Positions 6,981-15,790 are shown, counted from the stretch's first letter. The stretch: 64,000 nt of DNA from Streptomyces sp. 2114.4 (GCF_900187385.1 NZ_FYEY01000001.1:7626001-7690000); one strand, 5' to 3'. Numbers and translations: made by a program. Notes: generated from the letters alone by a model not told the origin.

Positions 6981-9710
6981 ATGGCCGGACGCTACGGCCG
7001 CCCGCGTTCGGTTCTCAGGATGCGAACTGTCGCAGGTCAGGTCTTTCTCCTGCAGGTGGCGATCGTGGTGTTGCTCGTCGCCGCCGCCATCGCGGCGCTC
7101 GTGCTGCAGTCCAGGGCCGACGGGGACCGCGAAGCCCGCAACAGATCCGTCGCCGTGGCCGAGGCCTTCGCGAATGCGCCGGGCATCGAGGAAGCACTGA
7201 AAAGCGCCAATCCGACGCTGGTGCTGCAGCCGCGGACCGAGGCCGCCCGCAAGCGCTCCGAGGTCGACTTCATCGTCGTGATGAACACCCAGGGCATCCG
7301 CTACACCCACCCGATCCCCAACCGGATCGGCAAGAAGTTCGTCGGCACGCTGAAGCCGGCGCTGTCCGGCGGGGTGGTCACCGAGCGGATCACCGGGACC
7401 ATCGGGCCCCTCGTCCAGGCCGTGGTGCCGGTCTTCGGCCACAGCGGCAAGGACAAGGGGAAGGTCGTCGGGCTGGTCTCCGCCGGGATCACCGTCAAGC
7501 GGGTGAGCGGCGTCGTCGACGACCAGTTCCCCCTGTTGTTCGGCGCCGCCGCCGGCGTTCTCCTCCTCACCACCGGCGGCACGGCGCTGGTGAGCCGCCG
7601 CCTGCGGCGCCAGACCCACGGCCTGGGCCCCGCCGAGATGACCCGGATGTACGAGCATCACGACGCGGTGCTGCACGCCGTACGCGAAGGCGTGATCATC
7701 GTGGCCGGCGACGGCAGTCTGCTGCTCGTCAACGACGAGGCACGCCGCCTGCTCGACCTGCCGCCGGACGTCGAAGGACGCCAGGTCGGCGACCTCGGGC
7801 TCGACCCCGCCACCGCCCGCCTGCTGGCCTCCGGCCGGGCCGTCACCGACGAGGTCCACCCGGTCGGCGAGCGGCTGCTGGCGATCAACCAGCGCTCCAC
7901 GGACCAGGCCGGCGGACCACCCGGCAGCGTGACGACGCTGCGGGACACCACAGAGCTCCGGGCGCTCACCGGCCGGGCCGATGTGGCCCGCGGCCGCCTG
8001 AAGCTGCTCTACGACGCCGGCACGGAGATCGGCACCACGCTCGACGTGGTGCGCACCTGCGAGGAGCTTGCGGAATTCGGCGCGACCCGTTTCGCCGATA
8101 TCGTCACCGTCGACGTGGCGGAGGACGTGCTGATCGGCGAGGAGCCCACGGCCCCCACCGGTGCGGCCATCGAGATGCGGCGGACGGCCACCAGCGGCGC
8201 CCCGGCGGACAGCGGCCTCTACCCCGTCGGAAAGCTGATCCGGTTCGAGCCGGCCACCACCCTCGGCGCCAGCCTCACCACCGGGAAAGCGGCCCTCGAA
8301 GCGGATCTGTCGGCGTTCTCCGGCTGGCATCTGCAAAGTCCCGGCCGGGCCAGGAAGATCGTCGCGCACGGCATCCATTCGCGGATCGCGGTCCCGCTGC
8401 GGGCCCGCGGCGTGATCCTCGGTGTGGCGATCTTCTGGCGTTCGCACAAACCGGAACCCTTCGAGGACGAAGAACTCTCGCTCGCCGAGGAGCTGGTCGC
8501 CCGCGCCGCGGTCAGCATCGACAACGCCCGCCGCTACACCCGCGAACACGCCATGGCCGTCACCCTGCAGCGCAGTCTGCTGCCGCGCGGGCTGCCCGAG
8601 CAGAACGCCGTGGAGGCCGCCTACCGCTATCTGCCCGCACAGGCCGGGCTCGGCGGGCTCGGCGGCGTCGGCGGCGACTGGTTCGACATCATCCCGCTGC
8701 CCGGCGCCCGGGTGGCGCTCGTCGTCGGCGATGTCGTGGGACACGGGCTGCACGCCGCCGCCACGATGGGCCGCCTGCGCACCGCCGTGCACAACTTCGC
8801 CAACCTGGACCTGCCGCCCGACGAGATCCTCTGGCATCTCGACGAACTCGTCACCCGTATCGACCAGGACGAGAGCGCCGAGGAGGCCGAGGGCTCGGTC
8901 ACCGGAGCCACCTGCCTCTATGCGATCTACGACCCGGCGTCCGGGAACTGCACCATGGCGCGCGCCGGGCACGTCCAGCCCATGTTCGTGCTGCCGGACG
9001 GCACCGCGGAGGTCGCCGATGTGCCCGGCGGCCCGCCCCTGGGCCTGGGCGGTCTGCCGTTCGAGACCTGGCAGCGGCAACTGCCCGAGGAGAGCCGTCT
9101 GGTGCTCTTCACCGACGGGCTCGTCGAGGACCGGGACCGGGACCTCGACGAGGGCATGGCGCTGCTGAGCCGTACGCTGTCCGACCCGGCCGGCCGGACA
9201 CCGGAAGAAACCTGCGAGGTGGTGCTCGACGCTCTGCTGCCGGAGCGCCCCAGCGATGACATCGCGCTGCTCGTGGCCCGCACGCGGGTGCTGGACACCG
9301 AGCACGTCGCCGACTGGGACGTGCCGCCCGACCCCTCGGCCGTGGCCCAGGTACGGGCCGCCGCGGTACGGAAGCTGATCGAATGGGGACTGGCGGAGGG
9401 GGCGTTCACCGCCGAGCTGATCCTCAGCGAGCTGGTCACCAACTCCATCCGGTACGCCGCGGGGCCCATCCGTGTACGGCTGATCCGCGACACCTCCCTG
9501 ATCTGCGAGGTCTCCGACCGCAGCAGCACCTCTCCGCATCTGCGGCAGGCCGCCTCGATGGACGAGGGCGGCCGCGGCCTCTTCCTGGTCGCCCAGCTGG
9601 CGGAGCGCTGGGGGACCCGCTACACGAGCGGTGGCAAGGTCATCTGGACGGAACAGGCGCTCACCGGCCTCGATCTGGTCGCGGAGCGGACCGACGGCGG
9701 GGATGCTTGA
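6981..9710 (+). CDS. Membrane Cache-PAS-GAF-SpoIIE phosphatase with C-terminal anti-sigma kinase domain (909 aa)
   Basis: Two-headed stress regulator. A transmembrane helix (about 19-42) is followed by an extracytoplasmic CitA/DcuS-like single Cache domain (about 43-180, with the FIVVMNTQGIRYTHP strand) and a second helix (about 183-205). PAS (215-325), GAF (340-520), a PP2C domain (540-775; GGDWFDIIP, VGDVVGHG, FTDGLVED, SDDIALL) and an RsbW-like HATPase (785-900; ELVTNSIRYA, EVSDRSS, GGRGLFLVAQL) follow. Phosphatase and anti-sigma kinase fused in one chain is a known streptomycete layout. It should link an external small-molecule signal to a sigma factor through an anti-anti-sigma protein. 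The start at 6981 has AAAGAGG 4 nt upstream. Confidence 0.92.
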   Translation: MAGRYGRPRSVLRMRTVAGQVFLLQVAIVVLLVAAAIAALVLQSRADGDREARNRSVAVAEAFANAPGIEEALKSANPTLVLQPRTEAARKRSEVDFIVVMNTQGIRYTHPIPNRIGKKFVGTLKPALSGGVVTERITGTIGPLVQAVVPVFGHSGKDKGKVVGLVSAGITVKRVSGVVDDQFPLLFGAAAGVLLLTTGGTALVSRRLRRQTHGLGPAEMTRMYEHHDAVLHAVREGVIIVAGDGSLLLVNDEARRLLDLPPDVEGRQVGDLGLDPATARLLASGRAVTDEVHPVGERLLAINQRSTDQAGGPPGSVTTLRDTTELRALTGRADVARGRLKLLYDAGTEIGTTLDVVRTCEELAEFGATRFADIVTVDVAEDVLIGEEPTAPTGAAIEMRRTATSGAPADSGLYPVGKLIRFEPATTLGASLTTGKAALEADLSAFSGWHLQSPGRARKIVAHGIHSRIAVPLRARGVILGVAIFWRSHKPEPFEDEELSLAEELVARAAVSIDNARRYTREHAMAVTLQRSLLPRGLPEQNAVEAAYRYLPAQAGLGGLGGVGGDWFDIIPLPGARVALVVGDVVGHGLHAAATMGRLRTAVHNFANLDLPPDEILWHLDELVTRIDQDESAEEAEGSVTGATCLYAIYDPASGNCTMARAGHVQPMFVLPDGTAEVADVPGGPPLGLGGLPFETWQRQLPEESRLVLFTDGLVEDRDRDLDEGMALLSRTLSDPAGRTPEETCEVVLDALLPERPSDDIALLVARTRVLDTEHVADWDVPPDPSAVAQVRAAAVRKLIEWGLAEGAFTAELILSELVTNSIRYAAGPIRVRLIRDTSLICEVSDRSSTSPHLRQAASMDEGGRGLFLVAQLAERWGTRYTSGGKVIWTEQALTGLDLVAERTDGGDA

Positions 9711-9762
9711 GCAAAGGGGCGGACGAGTCCGGGGGCCCGAGTGAGTGCCTGAGGAGGCCGTG

Positions 9763-10158
9763 ATGGATTACCCGCTGCTCAACGCCTTCTGGACCATGTG
9801 CCTGATCTTCCTGTGGGTCCTGTGGCTGATCCTGCTGTTCAGGATCATCGGTGACATCTTCCGCAGCCAAGACCTCGGCAACTGGGGCAAGACGGGGTGG
9901 CTGGTCCTGGTGATCGTGCTGCCATTCCTGGGCGTCTTCATCTATGTCATCGCGCGGGGCCACGGCATGAGTGAACGGGAGGTCGCGCAGGCCGAACGGC
10001 AGCAGAAGCAACTGCGGGCCTACCTCCGGGACACCGCCGCGACCGGCGACGAGGCGGGCGGGCATGCGGACGCCCTGGCGAAGCTCGCCGATCTGAAGAA
10101 CCACGGCGACATCACGGAGGAGGAGTTCCAGAAGGCCAAGGCGAAGATCCTCGCCTGA
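9763..10158 (+). CDS. PLDc_N-SHOCT small membrane protein (131 aa)
   Basis: Begins MDYPLLNAFW. Two hydrophobic helices (about residues 8-30 and 43-65) with the conserved LLFRIIGDIFRS and NWGKTGWLVLVIVLPFLGVFIYVIARG segments match the phospholipase D nuclease N-terminal (PLDc_N) membrane domain. The C-terminus, LAKLADLKNHGDITEEEF.KAKAKIL, is a SHOCT helix. No catalytic phospholipase part is present, as usual for this family. GAGGAGG just upstream supports the ATG at 9763 over the GTG at 9745. It lies 52 nt after the phosphatase gene and may be co-transcribed with it. Function unknown. Confidence 0.85.
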   Translation: MDYPLLNAFWTMCLIFLWVLWLILLFRIIGDIFRSQDLGNWGKTGWLVLVIVLPFLGVFIYVIARGHGMSEREVAQAERQQKQLRAYLRDTAATGDEAGGHADALAKLADLKNHGDITEEEFQKAKAKILA

Positions 10159-10159
10159 C

Positions 10160-10178
10160 CGTGGGCCCACGGCCCACG
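10160..10178 (+). terminator. Short hairpin after the PLDc_N gene
   Basis: CGTGGGCC (10160-10167) and GGCCCACG (10171-10178) pair perfectly around CAC, directly after the stop codon at 10158. Confidence 0.6.
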
Positions 10179-10245
10179 GCCCCGCCCCCGGCGGATGGCG
10201 CCCGCCGGGGCCTCCTCGGCCGGCTGCTCGACTGCTAACCTCGAA

Positions 10246-10262
10246 TTGCGCGAAACACGCAA
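10246..10262. promoter_or_regulatory. Candidate DeoR-family operator, copy 1
   Basis: TTGCG-CGAAACA-CGCAA lies 61 nt before the GTG start of the DeoR-family gene. The same 5-N7-5 inverted repeat recurs before the kinase gene at 11178-11194, with GAA at the same place in the spacer. That repetition suggests a shared autoregulatory operator. Confidence 0.7.
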
Positions 10263-10323
10263 CTTCAAGGGGTGTCCCGCGCAGGGCGCCCGGCAGGCGA
10301 CGGCAGGCGGAGGCGGCAGCGAA

Positions 10324-11148
10324 GTGAGCAGTGGGGAACGCTCGGCCACCCGGCACCGACGCGAGCGGATGGTGGAACTCCTCGGCGCCGGCGACATCAG
10401 CGTGCACGATCTCGCCGCCGAGTTCGACGTCTCGCTGTCCACCGTCCGCCGGGACCTCGCCACCCTCGCCGCTCTCGGCCGGATCACCCGGACCTACGGC
10501 GGCGCGGTCGACCACCGGGCGGTGGAGCGCTCCTGGCACGACAAGGAAGGCGAACAGCGGGGCGAGAAGGACGCCATCGCCCGCACCGCCGCGGCGCTGG
10601 TCCGCCCCGGTGATGTCGTCCTCCTCGACGCGGGCACCACCGTCGCCCGGCTGGCCCATGAGCTGCGCGACCGCGGCGACCTCACGATCGTCACCAACGG
10701 CCTTTCCACGCTCGTCGAGCTGGCGGACGCGGAGGTGGAGGTGGTGGTGCTCGGCGGCCGGCTGCGGCGCCCCAACGAGTCGCTGCTGGGCACCCGGACG
10801 GATCAGGCGCTGCGCCGGCTCACCCCGGACATCGCCTTCCTCGGCGTCGACGGTCTCGATCCCCGCCGCGGCATCAACTGCCCCGATCCCGAACAGGCCG
10901 CGCTGAAAGAGACGATGGCCGAGTGCGCCCGCGCCGCCTGGGTGCTCGCCGACCACTCCAAGCTCGGCGGGGGAGGGAGCGGGGGAGCGGGCTTCCCCTA
11001 CTGGGCGGCGATGCCGGGCGGTACGGGCCTGATCTCCGGGGCCGGGGAGCGGGAGCTGGCCGCCTTCAGGGACGAGGGATGGCCGGTGTGCGCCGCCGTG
11101 GACGGGGGTCCGGCGCCCGCCGGGAGCGCCCGGCCGCACACCTCTTGA
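10324..11148 (+). CDS. DeoR/GlpR-family transcriptional repressor (274 aa)
   Basis: Sugar-phosphate-responsive repressor. The N-terminal winged helix reads RHRRERMVELL...ISVHDLAAEFDVSLSTVRRDLATL, a textbook DeoR helix-turn-helix (about residues 8-50). The DeoRC sensor domain follows, with VLLDAGTTVARLA, LTIVTNGLS, VVVLGGRLRRPNESLLG and AFLGVDGLDPRRGI. The GTG at 10324 has GGAGG 10 nt upstream; the longer in-frame extension to 10195 is rejected because it covers the operator and is Gly/Ala-rich. It stands first in a same-strand unit with the acid-sugar kinase, PdxA2-like dehydrogenase and transporter, so it most likely represses that unit and itself. Confidence 0.92.
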   Translation: MSSGERSATRHRRERMVELLGAGDISVHDLAAEFDVSLSTVRRDLATLAALGRITRTYGGAVDHRAVERSWHDKEGEQRGEKDAIARTAAALVRPGDVVLLDAGTTVARLAHELRDRGDLTIVTNGLSTLVELADAEVEVVVLGGRLRRPNESLLGTRTDQALRRLTPDIAFLGVDGLDPRRGINCPDPEQAALKETMAECARAAWVLADHSKLGGGGSGGAGFPYWAAMPGGTGLISGAGERELAAFRDEGWPVCAAVDGGPAPAGSARPHTS

Positions 11149-11177
11149 CAGTCCGTTCGGCCAGTCGCCACCCTGAA

Positions 11178-11194
11178 TTGCGTGAATCGCGCAA
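11178..11194. promoter_or_regulatory. Candidate DeoR-family operator, copy 2
   Basis: TTGCG-TGAATCG-CGCAA lies 68 nt before the kinase start and matches copy 1 in arms, spacing and part of the spacer. A larger inverted repeat, CCCTGAA (11171-11177) with TTCAGGG (11218-11224), encloses it. A TTGACA at 11145-11150 could be the -35 box, which would place the operator over the promoter. Confidence 0.7.
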
Positions 11195-11261
11195 TCAATA
11201 ATGCGCGATCCGGTCACTTCAGGGTGCGCAGACGACCCCGGAGCCGACAGGAGGAGACCTC

Positions 11262-12572
11262 GTGGCCCAGGTGCTCGTCATCGCGGACGACCTCACCGGC
11301 AGCAATGCCACCGGCGCGCTCTATGCGCGCCTGGGCCTGCGGGCGGTCACCGTCGGCGCCCTCGCCCAAGTGGCGCGCTACGCCGACCGGGTGGACGTCC
11401 TCGTCGTCAACACCGCATCGCGGCACCTGCCCCCGGACCGCGCCGCCGCGGCCGTCCGGGCCGCCGCCGGGACGGCGGACGCGGCACCCCTGATCGTCAA
11501 GCGCGTCGACACCACGCTGCGGGGCAACCCCGGCAGCGAACTCGACGCGCTGGTGGACGTCCTCGCCGCCCGTGAGCCCGCGGCCAGGATCCGGACGCTG
11601 GCCGTACCCGCCTTCCCCGACGCGGGCCGGACCACGGTCGGCGGACTGCATCTGGTCGACGGCGTCCCGTTGACCCGTACGGCCGTGGCCCGCGACCCGT
11701 TCGATCCCGTCCGGCACTCCCGGGTCGCGGACGTGCTCGGCGCGCAGAGCAGGCGCAGCACGGGCGAACTCGCCCTGGACGTGGTGGAGCGGGGTCCCGA
11801 CGCGGTCGCCGCGGCGCTGCGGGAGAGCCCGGCCGAGACCGTGGTCTGCGACGCCACCGAGAACGCACATCTGCACACGGTCGCGAGGGCCGCCGCCCGC
11901 CTCGCCGTCGAGGACCGGATCCGCTGGGTGGCGCTGGACTCCGGCCCGTTCGGCGCCGCCCTCGCCGGGGAGCTGGGCCTGCGGCCCGCAGGCGGCCCGC
12001 CCGCCCGCATCCTGGCGGTCGTCGGCAGTGTCACCGACCGCACCCGCACCCAGCTCACCCGCACGGAAGCCGCGCTCGACGCCCGCTGGGCCGACCTGGA
12101 CCCCGCCGCCCCGGACCCCGGCGCCGTACTGGCCCGGTTGCGCGCGGCGGCAGCGGAGGGCGCCACGGTGCTCGGCGTCCGGGTGGCCCCCGTCCCGTCG
12201 GCCACCGCCACCGGATCCGCCGCCAAGGCCGCTGCCGAATCCGCCCCGCGCGCCGCCGCCCGCATCCTGCGCGCCCTCGCCGAGATCGCCCGTCGCGCGG
12301 TCACCGAGCTGTGCCCCGGCGGCCTGTACGCCTCGGGCGGCGATGTCGCCGCCGCGGTCACCTCGGCGCTCGGCGCCGACGGCTTCGCCATCGAGACCGA
12401 GGTGCTGCCGCTCGCCATCGCGGGGCGTCTGGTGGGCGGCCCGCACGACGGTCTGCTCTTCGCCACGAAGGGCGGCCTGATCGGCGGCCCCGACGCTGCC
12501 CGCGACTGCCTGGAACACCTGCGCGCGGCCTGCACCCGGCACACCCTCGGCCCCACCCTGAGCACGACCTGA
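11262..12572 (+). CDS. Four-carbon acid sugar kinase (DUF1537/OtnK-DtnK family, 436 aa)
   Basis: Expected to phosphorylate D-threonate, D-erythronate or a related four-carbon sugar acid on O4. The N-terminal domain starts with VLVIADDLTGSNATGALYA, the signature of the family. VKRVDTTLRGNPG and TLAVPAFPDAGRTT.GG follow in the substrate-binding half. The C-terminal nucleotide-binding half contains YASGGDVAAAV and ATKGGLIGGPDA. Length, 436 aa, is normal. AGGAGGAG lies just before the GTG start. It is separated from the DeoR gene by operator copy 2 and followed 24 nt later by the PdxA2-type gene. Within this family, gene context rather than sequence assigns substrate, so threonate versus erythronate stays open. 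Confidence 0.88.
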   Translation: MAQVLVIADDLTGSNATGALYARLGLRAVTVGALAQVARYADRVDVLVVNTASRHLPPDRAAAAVRAAAGTADAAPLIVKRVDTTLRGNPGSELDALVDVLAAREPAARIRTLAVPAFPDAGRTTVGGLHLVDGVPLTRTAVARDPFDPVRHSRVADVLGAQSRRSTGELALDVVERGPDAVAAALRESPAETVVCDATENAHLHTVARAAARLAVEDRIRWVALDSGPFGAALAGELGLRPAGGPPARILAVVGSVTDRTRTQLTRTEAALDARWADLDPAAPDPGAVLARLRAAAAEGATVLGVRVAPVPSATATGSAAKAAAESAPRAAARILRALAEIARRAVTELCPGGLYASGGDVAAAVTSALGADGFAIETEVLPLAIAGRLVGGPHDGLLFATKGGLIGGPDAARDCLEHLRAACTRHTLGPTLSTT

Positions 12573-12596
12573 TCACCCACCCCGAAAGGCGCTCCC

Positions 12597-13688
12597 ATGC
12601 CCCAGCCTCAGCAGGCGACCGATGACCGGACCGCCGCTACCGGCCGTCCCGTCCCCGACGGCCCGCTGCCCCTCCTCGCGGTCACACTCGGCGATCCCGT
12701 CGGGATCGGCCCCGAGATCACCGCCCGCACCCTCGCCGACCCGGCGACCTGCGTGCTCGGCCGTGGACTGGCCGTCGGCGACGCCGCCGTCCTGCGCCGC
12801 GCCGTCGCCGTCTGCGGACTGGACGTCGAGGTCAACGCGGTCGGCGCCCCCGGTGAGGCACGCTTCGAGCCCGGCACCATCGATGTGCTCGACCTCGGGA
12901 TCGCCCCCGGCGATCTCCCCTGGGGCACGGTCGACGCGGTGGCGGGCCGTTCCGCCGTGGCCGCGATCGAGGCCGCCACCAGCGCCGCGCTGGCCGGCGA
13001 GGTCGACGGCATCGTCACCGCACCGATCAACAAGGAGGCGATCTGGGCCGCCGGTTCGCAGCACCTCGGCCACACCGAAATGCTCGGCGAACTCACCGGC
13101 GCCGCACACTTCGACACCATGTTCGTGGTCCGCGGCCTCAAGATCTTCTTCACCACCCGCCATGTCTCGCTGCGCAAGGCGCTCGACCAGATCACCGAGG
13201 AGCGGGTCGCCGCGAGCATCCGTCACGCCGTCACCGCACTGCGTGTCTTCGGCCATGACGACCCGCGGCTGGCCGTGGCCGCGATCAACCCGCACGGCGG
13301 CGAGGGCGGCCACTTCGGCGACGAGGAGATCACCGTCCTGCGCCCGGCGGTGGCGAAGGCGGCCGCCGAGGGGCTGGGCGCCGTGGGCCCGATCCCCGCT
13401 GACTCGGTCTTCCACCAGGGCCTCGAAGGCCGCTTCGACGGAGTGCTGTCCCACTTCCACGACCAGGGCCATATCCCCGCCAAGACCGTCGACTTCGACG
13501 GCACCGTGTCCGTCACCGTGGGCCTGCCGGTCCTGCGCACCTCCGTCGACCACGGCACCGCGTTCGACATCGCCGGGAGCGGCCGCGCTTCGCACGGCAC
13601 GATGGCCGCCGCCTTCCGTGCCGCCGCCGGCTTCAGCCGCTTCACCGACCGGATCCGCGCCGCCTACGGAACGGCGGTCGCCCAGTGA
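12597..13688 (+). CDS. pdxA2: PdxA2-type 4-phospho-D-threonate/erythronate dehydrogenase (363 aa)
   Basis: PdxA-fold NAD-dependent enzyme that oxidises and decarboxylates 4-phospho-D-threonate (or -erythronate) to dihydroxyacetone phosphate. Visible landmarks are TLGDPVGIGPEITAR at the N-terminus, APINKEAIWAAG, the metal-ligand histidines in HLGHTEML, INPHGGEGG and FHDQGHIPAKT, and VDHGTAFDIAG near the end. All ligands expected for activity are present. PdxA2 paralogues, as opposed to vitamin B6 PdxA, sit beside DUF1537 kinases, as here. The ATG at 12597 has GAAAGG 9 nt upstream. Its stop overlaps the transporter start by GTGA, indicating coupled translation. Confidence 0.88.
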   Translation: MPQPQQATDDRTAATGRPVPDGPLPLLAVTLGDPVGIGPEITARTLADPATCVLGRGLAVGDAAVLRRAVAVCGLDVEVNAVGAPGEARFEPGTIDVLDLGIAPGDLPWGTVDAVAGRSAVAAIEAATSAALAGEVDGIVTAPINKEAIWAAGSQHLGHTEMLGELTGAAHFDTMFVVRGLKIFFTTRHVSLRKALDQITEERVAASIRHAVTALRVFGHDDPRLAVAAINPHGGEGGHFGDEEITVLRPAVAKAAAEGLGAVGPIPADSVFHQGLEGRFDGVLSHFHDQGHIPAKTVDFDGTVSVTVGLPVLRTSVDHGTAFDIAGSGRASHGTMAAAFRAAAGFSRFTDRIRAAYGTAVAQ

Positions 13689-15022
13689 CGGACACCGGCC
13701 CGCAGCCGATCCCGCAGTCGCCGCCCGCGGCACGCGCGACACCCGCGCCGCCCGCCAAGCGCTGGGCCTATGTCATCCCGGTTGCCGCCATCATGTACAT
13801 GCTGGCGTACCTCGACCGGAACAACGTCTCCGTCATCCTCCCCTACATGCACGGCGATCTACGGCTGTCCAACGCCGACAAGGGTCTGGTCGGCGGCGTC
13901 TTCTTCCTCGGCTATGTCTTCCTGCAGATCCCGGCCGCGATCCTCGCCCAGCGCTGGAGCGCCCGGAAGACCGTCCTGCTCCTCATGGTGGCGTGGGGGG
14001 CGGCCGCGTCGCTCTCCGGCCTCGTCCGGACCACGTCGCAGTTCTACGTGGCCCGTTTCGTGCTGGGCCTCTTCGAGGGCGGCGTCTGGCCCGCCGTACT
14101 CATCCTGCTCGCCTCGTGGTTCCCGCTGCGGGAGCGGGCCCGGGCCAACGCCCTGTGGATGGCCTGCCTGCCGCTGTCCTCGGTGCTGATGGCGCCGTTG
14201 TCGGGGTGGATGCTCGACCAGGGCAGCTGGCGCTGGGTGCTGGTGCTGCAGGGCGTCCCGCCCCTGGTGTGGGCGGTGGTCTGGTGGTTCGCGGTCGCGG
14301 ACCGGCCGGCCCGGGCCCGGTGGATCTCCCGCGCCGAGGCCGACCACGTGGAGCGTGCGATCGCCGCCGACGAAGCCGCCAAACCGCCGGCGGGCGGCGG
14401 CTCGTACCTCGACGCGGTCAAACAGAAGCCGGTGCTCGTCCTCATCGGCGTCTACTTCTTCTGGATCACCGGCTTCTACGGCTTCAACCTGTGGCTGCCG
14501 GCGGTCATCAAAGAGCTGACGCACGACGGCTCGTCCACCGAGGTCGGACTGCTCACCGCGATCCCGTTCACCGTGGCACTGGCCGTGATGATCGCCAACG
14601 CGGCCTGGTCCGACCGCACGGGCAGACGACGCCAGGCGGTGGCCGTCCCGCTCCTCGTGGGCATCGCCGCACTGCTGCTGGGACAGACGGTGGACGGCGC
14701 CCTGCCCCGGATGCTGCTGCTCTGTGTGACGGCCGCCGCGCTCTACGCACCGTACGGACCGTTCTGGGCGATCCCCGGCGAGCTGCTGCGCTTCGAGGTG
14801 GTGGCCGTCGCGATGGGGCTGATCAACGCCCTCGGAAACCTCGGCGGCTTCGCCGGCCCCTACCTGGTCGGCTGGCTGACCGACGCCACCGGATCCAGTG
14901 TGACCGGCTTCGCGGTGCTGTCCGCCTTCCTCGCCGCGGCCGTGGCACTGGTGACCCTGGGCCTGCGACCGGCCGTACGCCCCGTAGGGAAGCCCGCCAG
15001 GGAGGCACCGGAGGGAGCCTGA
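13685..15022 (+). CDS. MFS transporter, anion:cation symporter (ACS) type (445 aa)
   Basis: Twelve predicted membrane helices. AYLDRNNVSVILPYM in helix 1 matches the DR.N signature of ACS-family organic anion importers (tartrate, hexuronate, phthalate types). GYVFLQIPAAILAQRWSARK.VL and RFVLGLFEGGVWPA are the conserved loop 2-3 and helix 4 motifs. The GTG start overlaps the stop of the dehydrogenase gene. As last gene of the acid-sugar unit it is the obvious importer of the kinase substrate. A weak hairpin follows. Confidence 0.88.
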   Translation: MTDTGPQPIPQSPPAARATPAPPAKRWAYVIPVAAIMYMLAYLDRNNVSVILPYMHGDLRLSNADKGLVGGVFFLGYVFLQIPAAILAQRWSARKTVLLLMVAWGAAASLSGLVRTTSQFYVARFVLGLFEGGVWPAVLILLASWFPLRERARANALWMACLPLSSVLMAPLSGWMLDQGSWRWVLVLQGVPPLVWAVVWWFAVADRPARARWISRAEADHVERAIAADEAAKPPAGGGSYLDAVKQKPVLVLIGVYFFWITGFYGFNLWLPAVIKELTHDGSSTEVGLLTAIPFTVALAVMIANAAWSDRTGRRRQAVAVPLLVGIAALLLGQTVDGALPRMLLLCVTAAALYAPYGPFWAIPGELLRFEVVAVAMGLINALGNLGGFAGPYLVGWLTDATGSSVTGFAVLSAFLAAAVALVTLGLRPAVRPVGKPAREAPEGA

Positions 15023-15066
15023 GCCCTGACGGACGCGCTTTCCGGCCGGCTGATTACTGAATACCT

Positions 15067-15087
15067 GGCACACCTTCGGTGTTTGCC
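15067..15087 (+). terminator. Imperfect hairpin after the acid-sugar operon
   Basis: GGCA-CACC (15067-15074) can pair with GGTG-tt-TGCC (15078-15087) around TTC with a 2-nt bulge. It lies 45 nt after the transporter stop codon. Confidence 0.4.
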
Positions 15088-15471
15088 GATGTGCCGCACG
15101 CATTTCGACGGTCAGCCGAATTCAAAAAAATGATTGATGTGACTTTCTCCGCCGTTCTTCGTCACCTCGAACGGGCGACACCTGTAAGGCAATTCCCGGC
15201 GGATCGGTCCACGCCAGGGGTATCCGCTCGTCGCTGTGGCCGAACGACCCCGCTGATGGTGAACGGGCCCTTTCCGCCGGGGTGTTGGGGGTGCGCGAGC
15301 GCCGCAGGAGAGGCCCGTTCGGTGTCGGCCTGGCCGGGCGTGCCCTTTGTGCGGGCCGGGAAACGGTTACTCCGACCTGCGCAATTAATGATGAGCAAGG
15401 TTTTGGGAGGTTCTGTGAAGGTGATTCCTGAAAAGGTCGATATACCCCTTTGATCCTCCTGAGGAGCACAT
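15088..15471. other. Intergenic region upstream of the small exported protein
   Basis: The 384 bp hold no ORF with convincing codon bias. The last 110 bp before 15472 are AT-richer and presumably contain the promoter of the small exported protein. GAGGAG at 15460-15465 is its ribosome site. Confidence 0.4.
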
Positions 15472-15690
15472 ATGCGCATCCGTGCCGCGATCGCAGCCAG
15501 CGCCCTGGCCACCACTATCGTCATGGGCGGTGCGAGCGCCGCCCTGGCTCACGGCAAGGACCGCCACCACCACAACCACCACGGTCACTACGCCTCCTGC
15601 TGGCTCTCCGCGGCCGTCCTCCACCACGTCGGCCCGGTCTTCAGCGAGGGCTGCGAGAAGGGCGGCTGGGGCGGCGGCTACCAGCGGTAA
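15472..15690 (+). CDS. Small exported His-rich protein (72 aa)
   Basis: MRIRAAIAASALATTIVMGG...AALA is a clean Sec signal peptide with likely cleavage after ALA (about residue 26). The mature part of about 46 residues opens with a histidine run (HGKDRHHHNHHGHY), then carries two cysteines (CWLS and EGCEKGG) and ends in a Gly/Trp stretch. The His cluster could bind metal, and the two cysteines could form one disulfide; both are inference. Ribosome site GAGGAG is well placed. It is monocistronic, followed by a very strong terminator. It is small and compositionally like other secreted streptomycete peptides of unknown role. Confidence 0.75.
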   Translation: MRIRAAIAASALATTIVMGGASAALAHGKDRHHHNHHGHYASCWLSAAVLHHVGPVFSEGCEKGGWGGGYQR

Positions 15691-15704
15691 TCCAGAGCGC
15701 TGTC

Positions 15705-15756
15705 CAGCCGGTGCCGGCCGAGAGGACCAGGGGTCCTCTTCGGTCGGCACCGGCTG
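15705..15756. terminator. Very long hairpin terminator
   Basis: A stem of about 24 bp with one bulge: CAGCCGGTGCCG (15705-15716) pairs with CGGCACCGGCTG (15745-15756), and AGAGGACC (15721-15728) with GGTCCTCT (15732-15739). It sits 15 nt after the small exported gene and faces the end of the leftward gene at 15791, so it can act for both. Confidence 0.88.
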
Positions 15757-15790
15757 TATGCCCGGGCTGCTCGCCGGCCCGGAGTCCGTG

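Noticed and set aside
15122..15469. Leftward 115-residue frame
   Set aside because: No ribosome site, no coding bias, and it overlaps the promoter region of the small exported protein.
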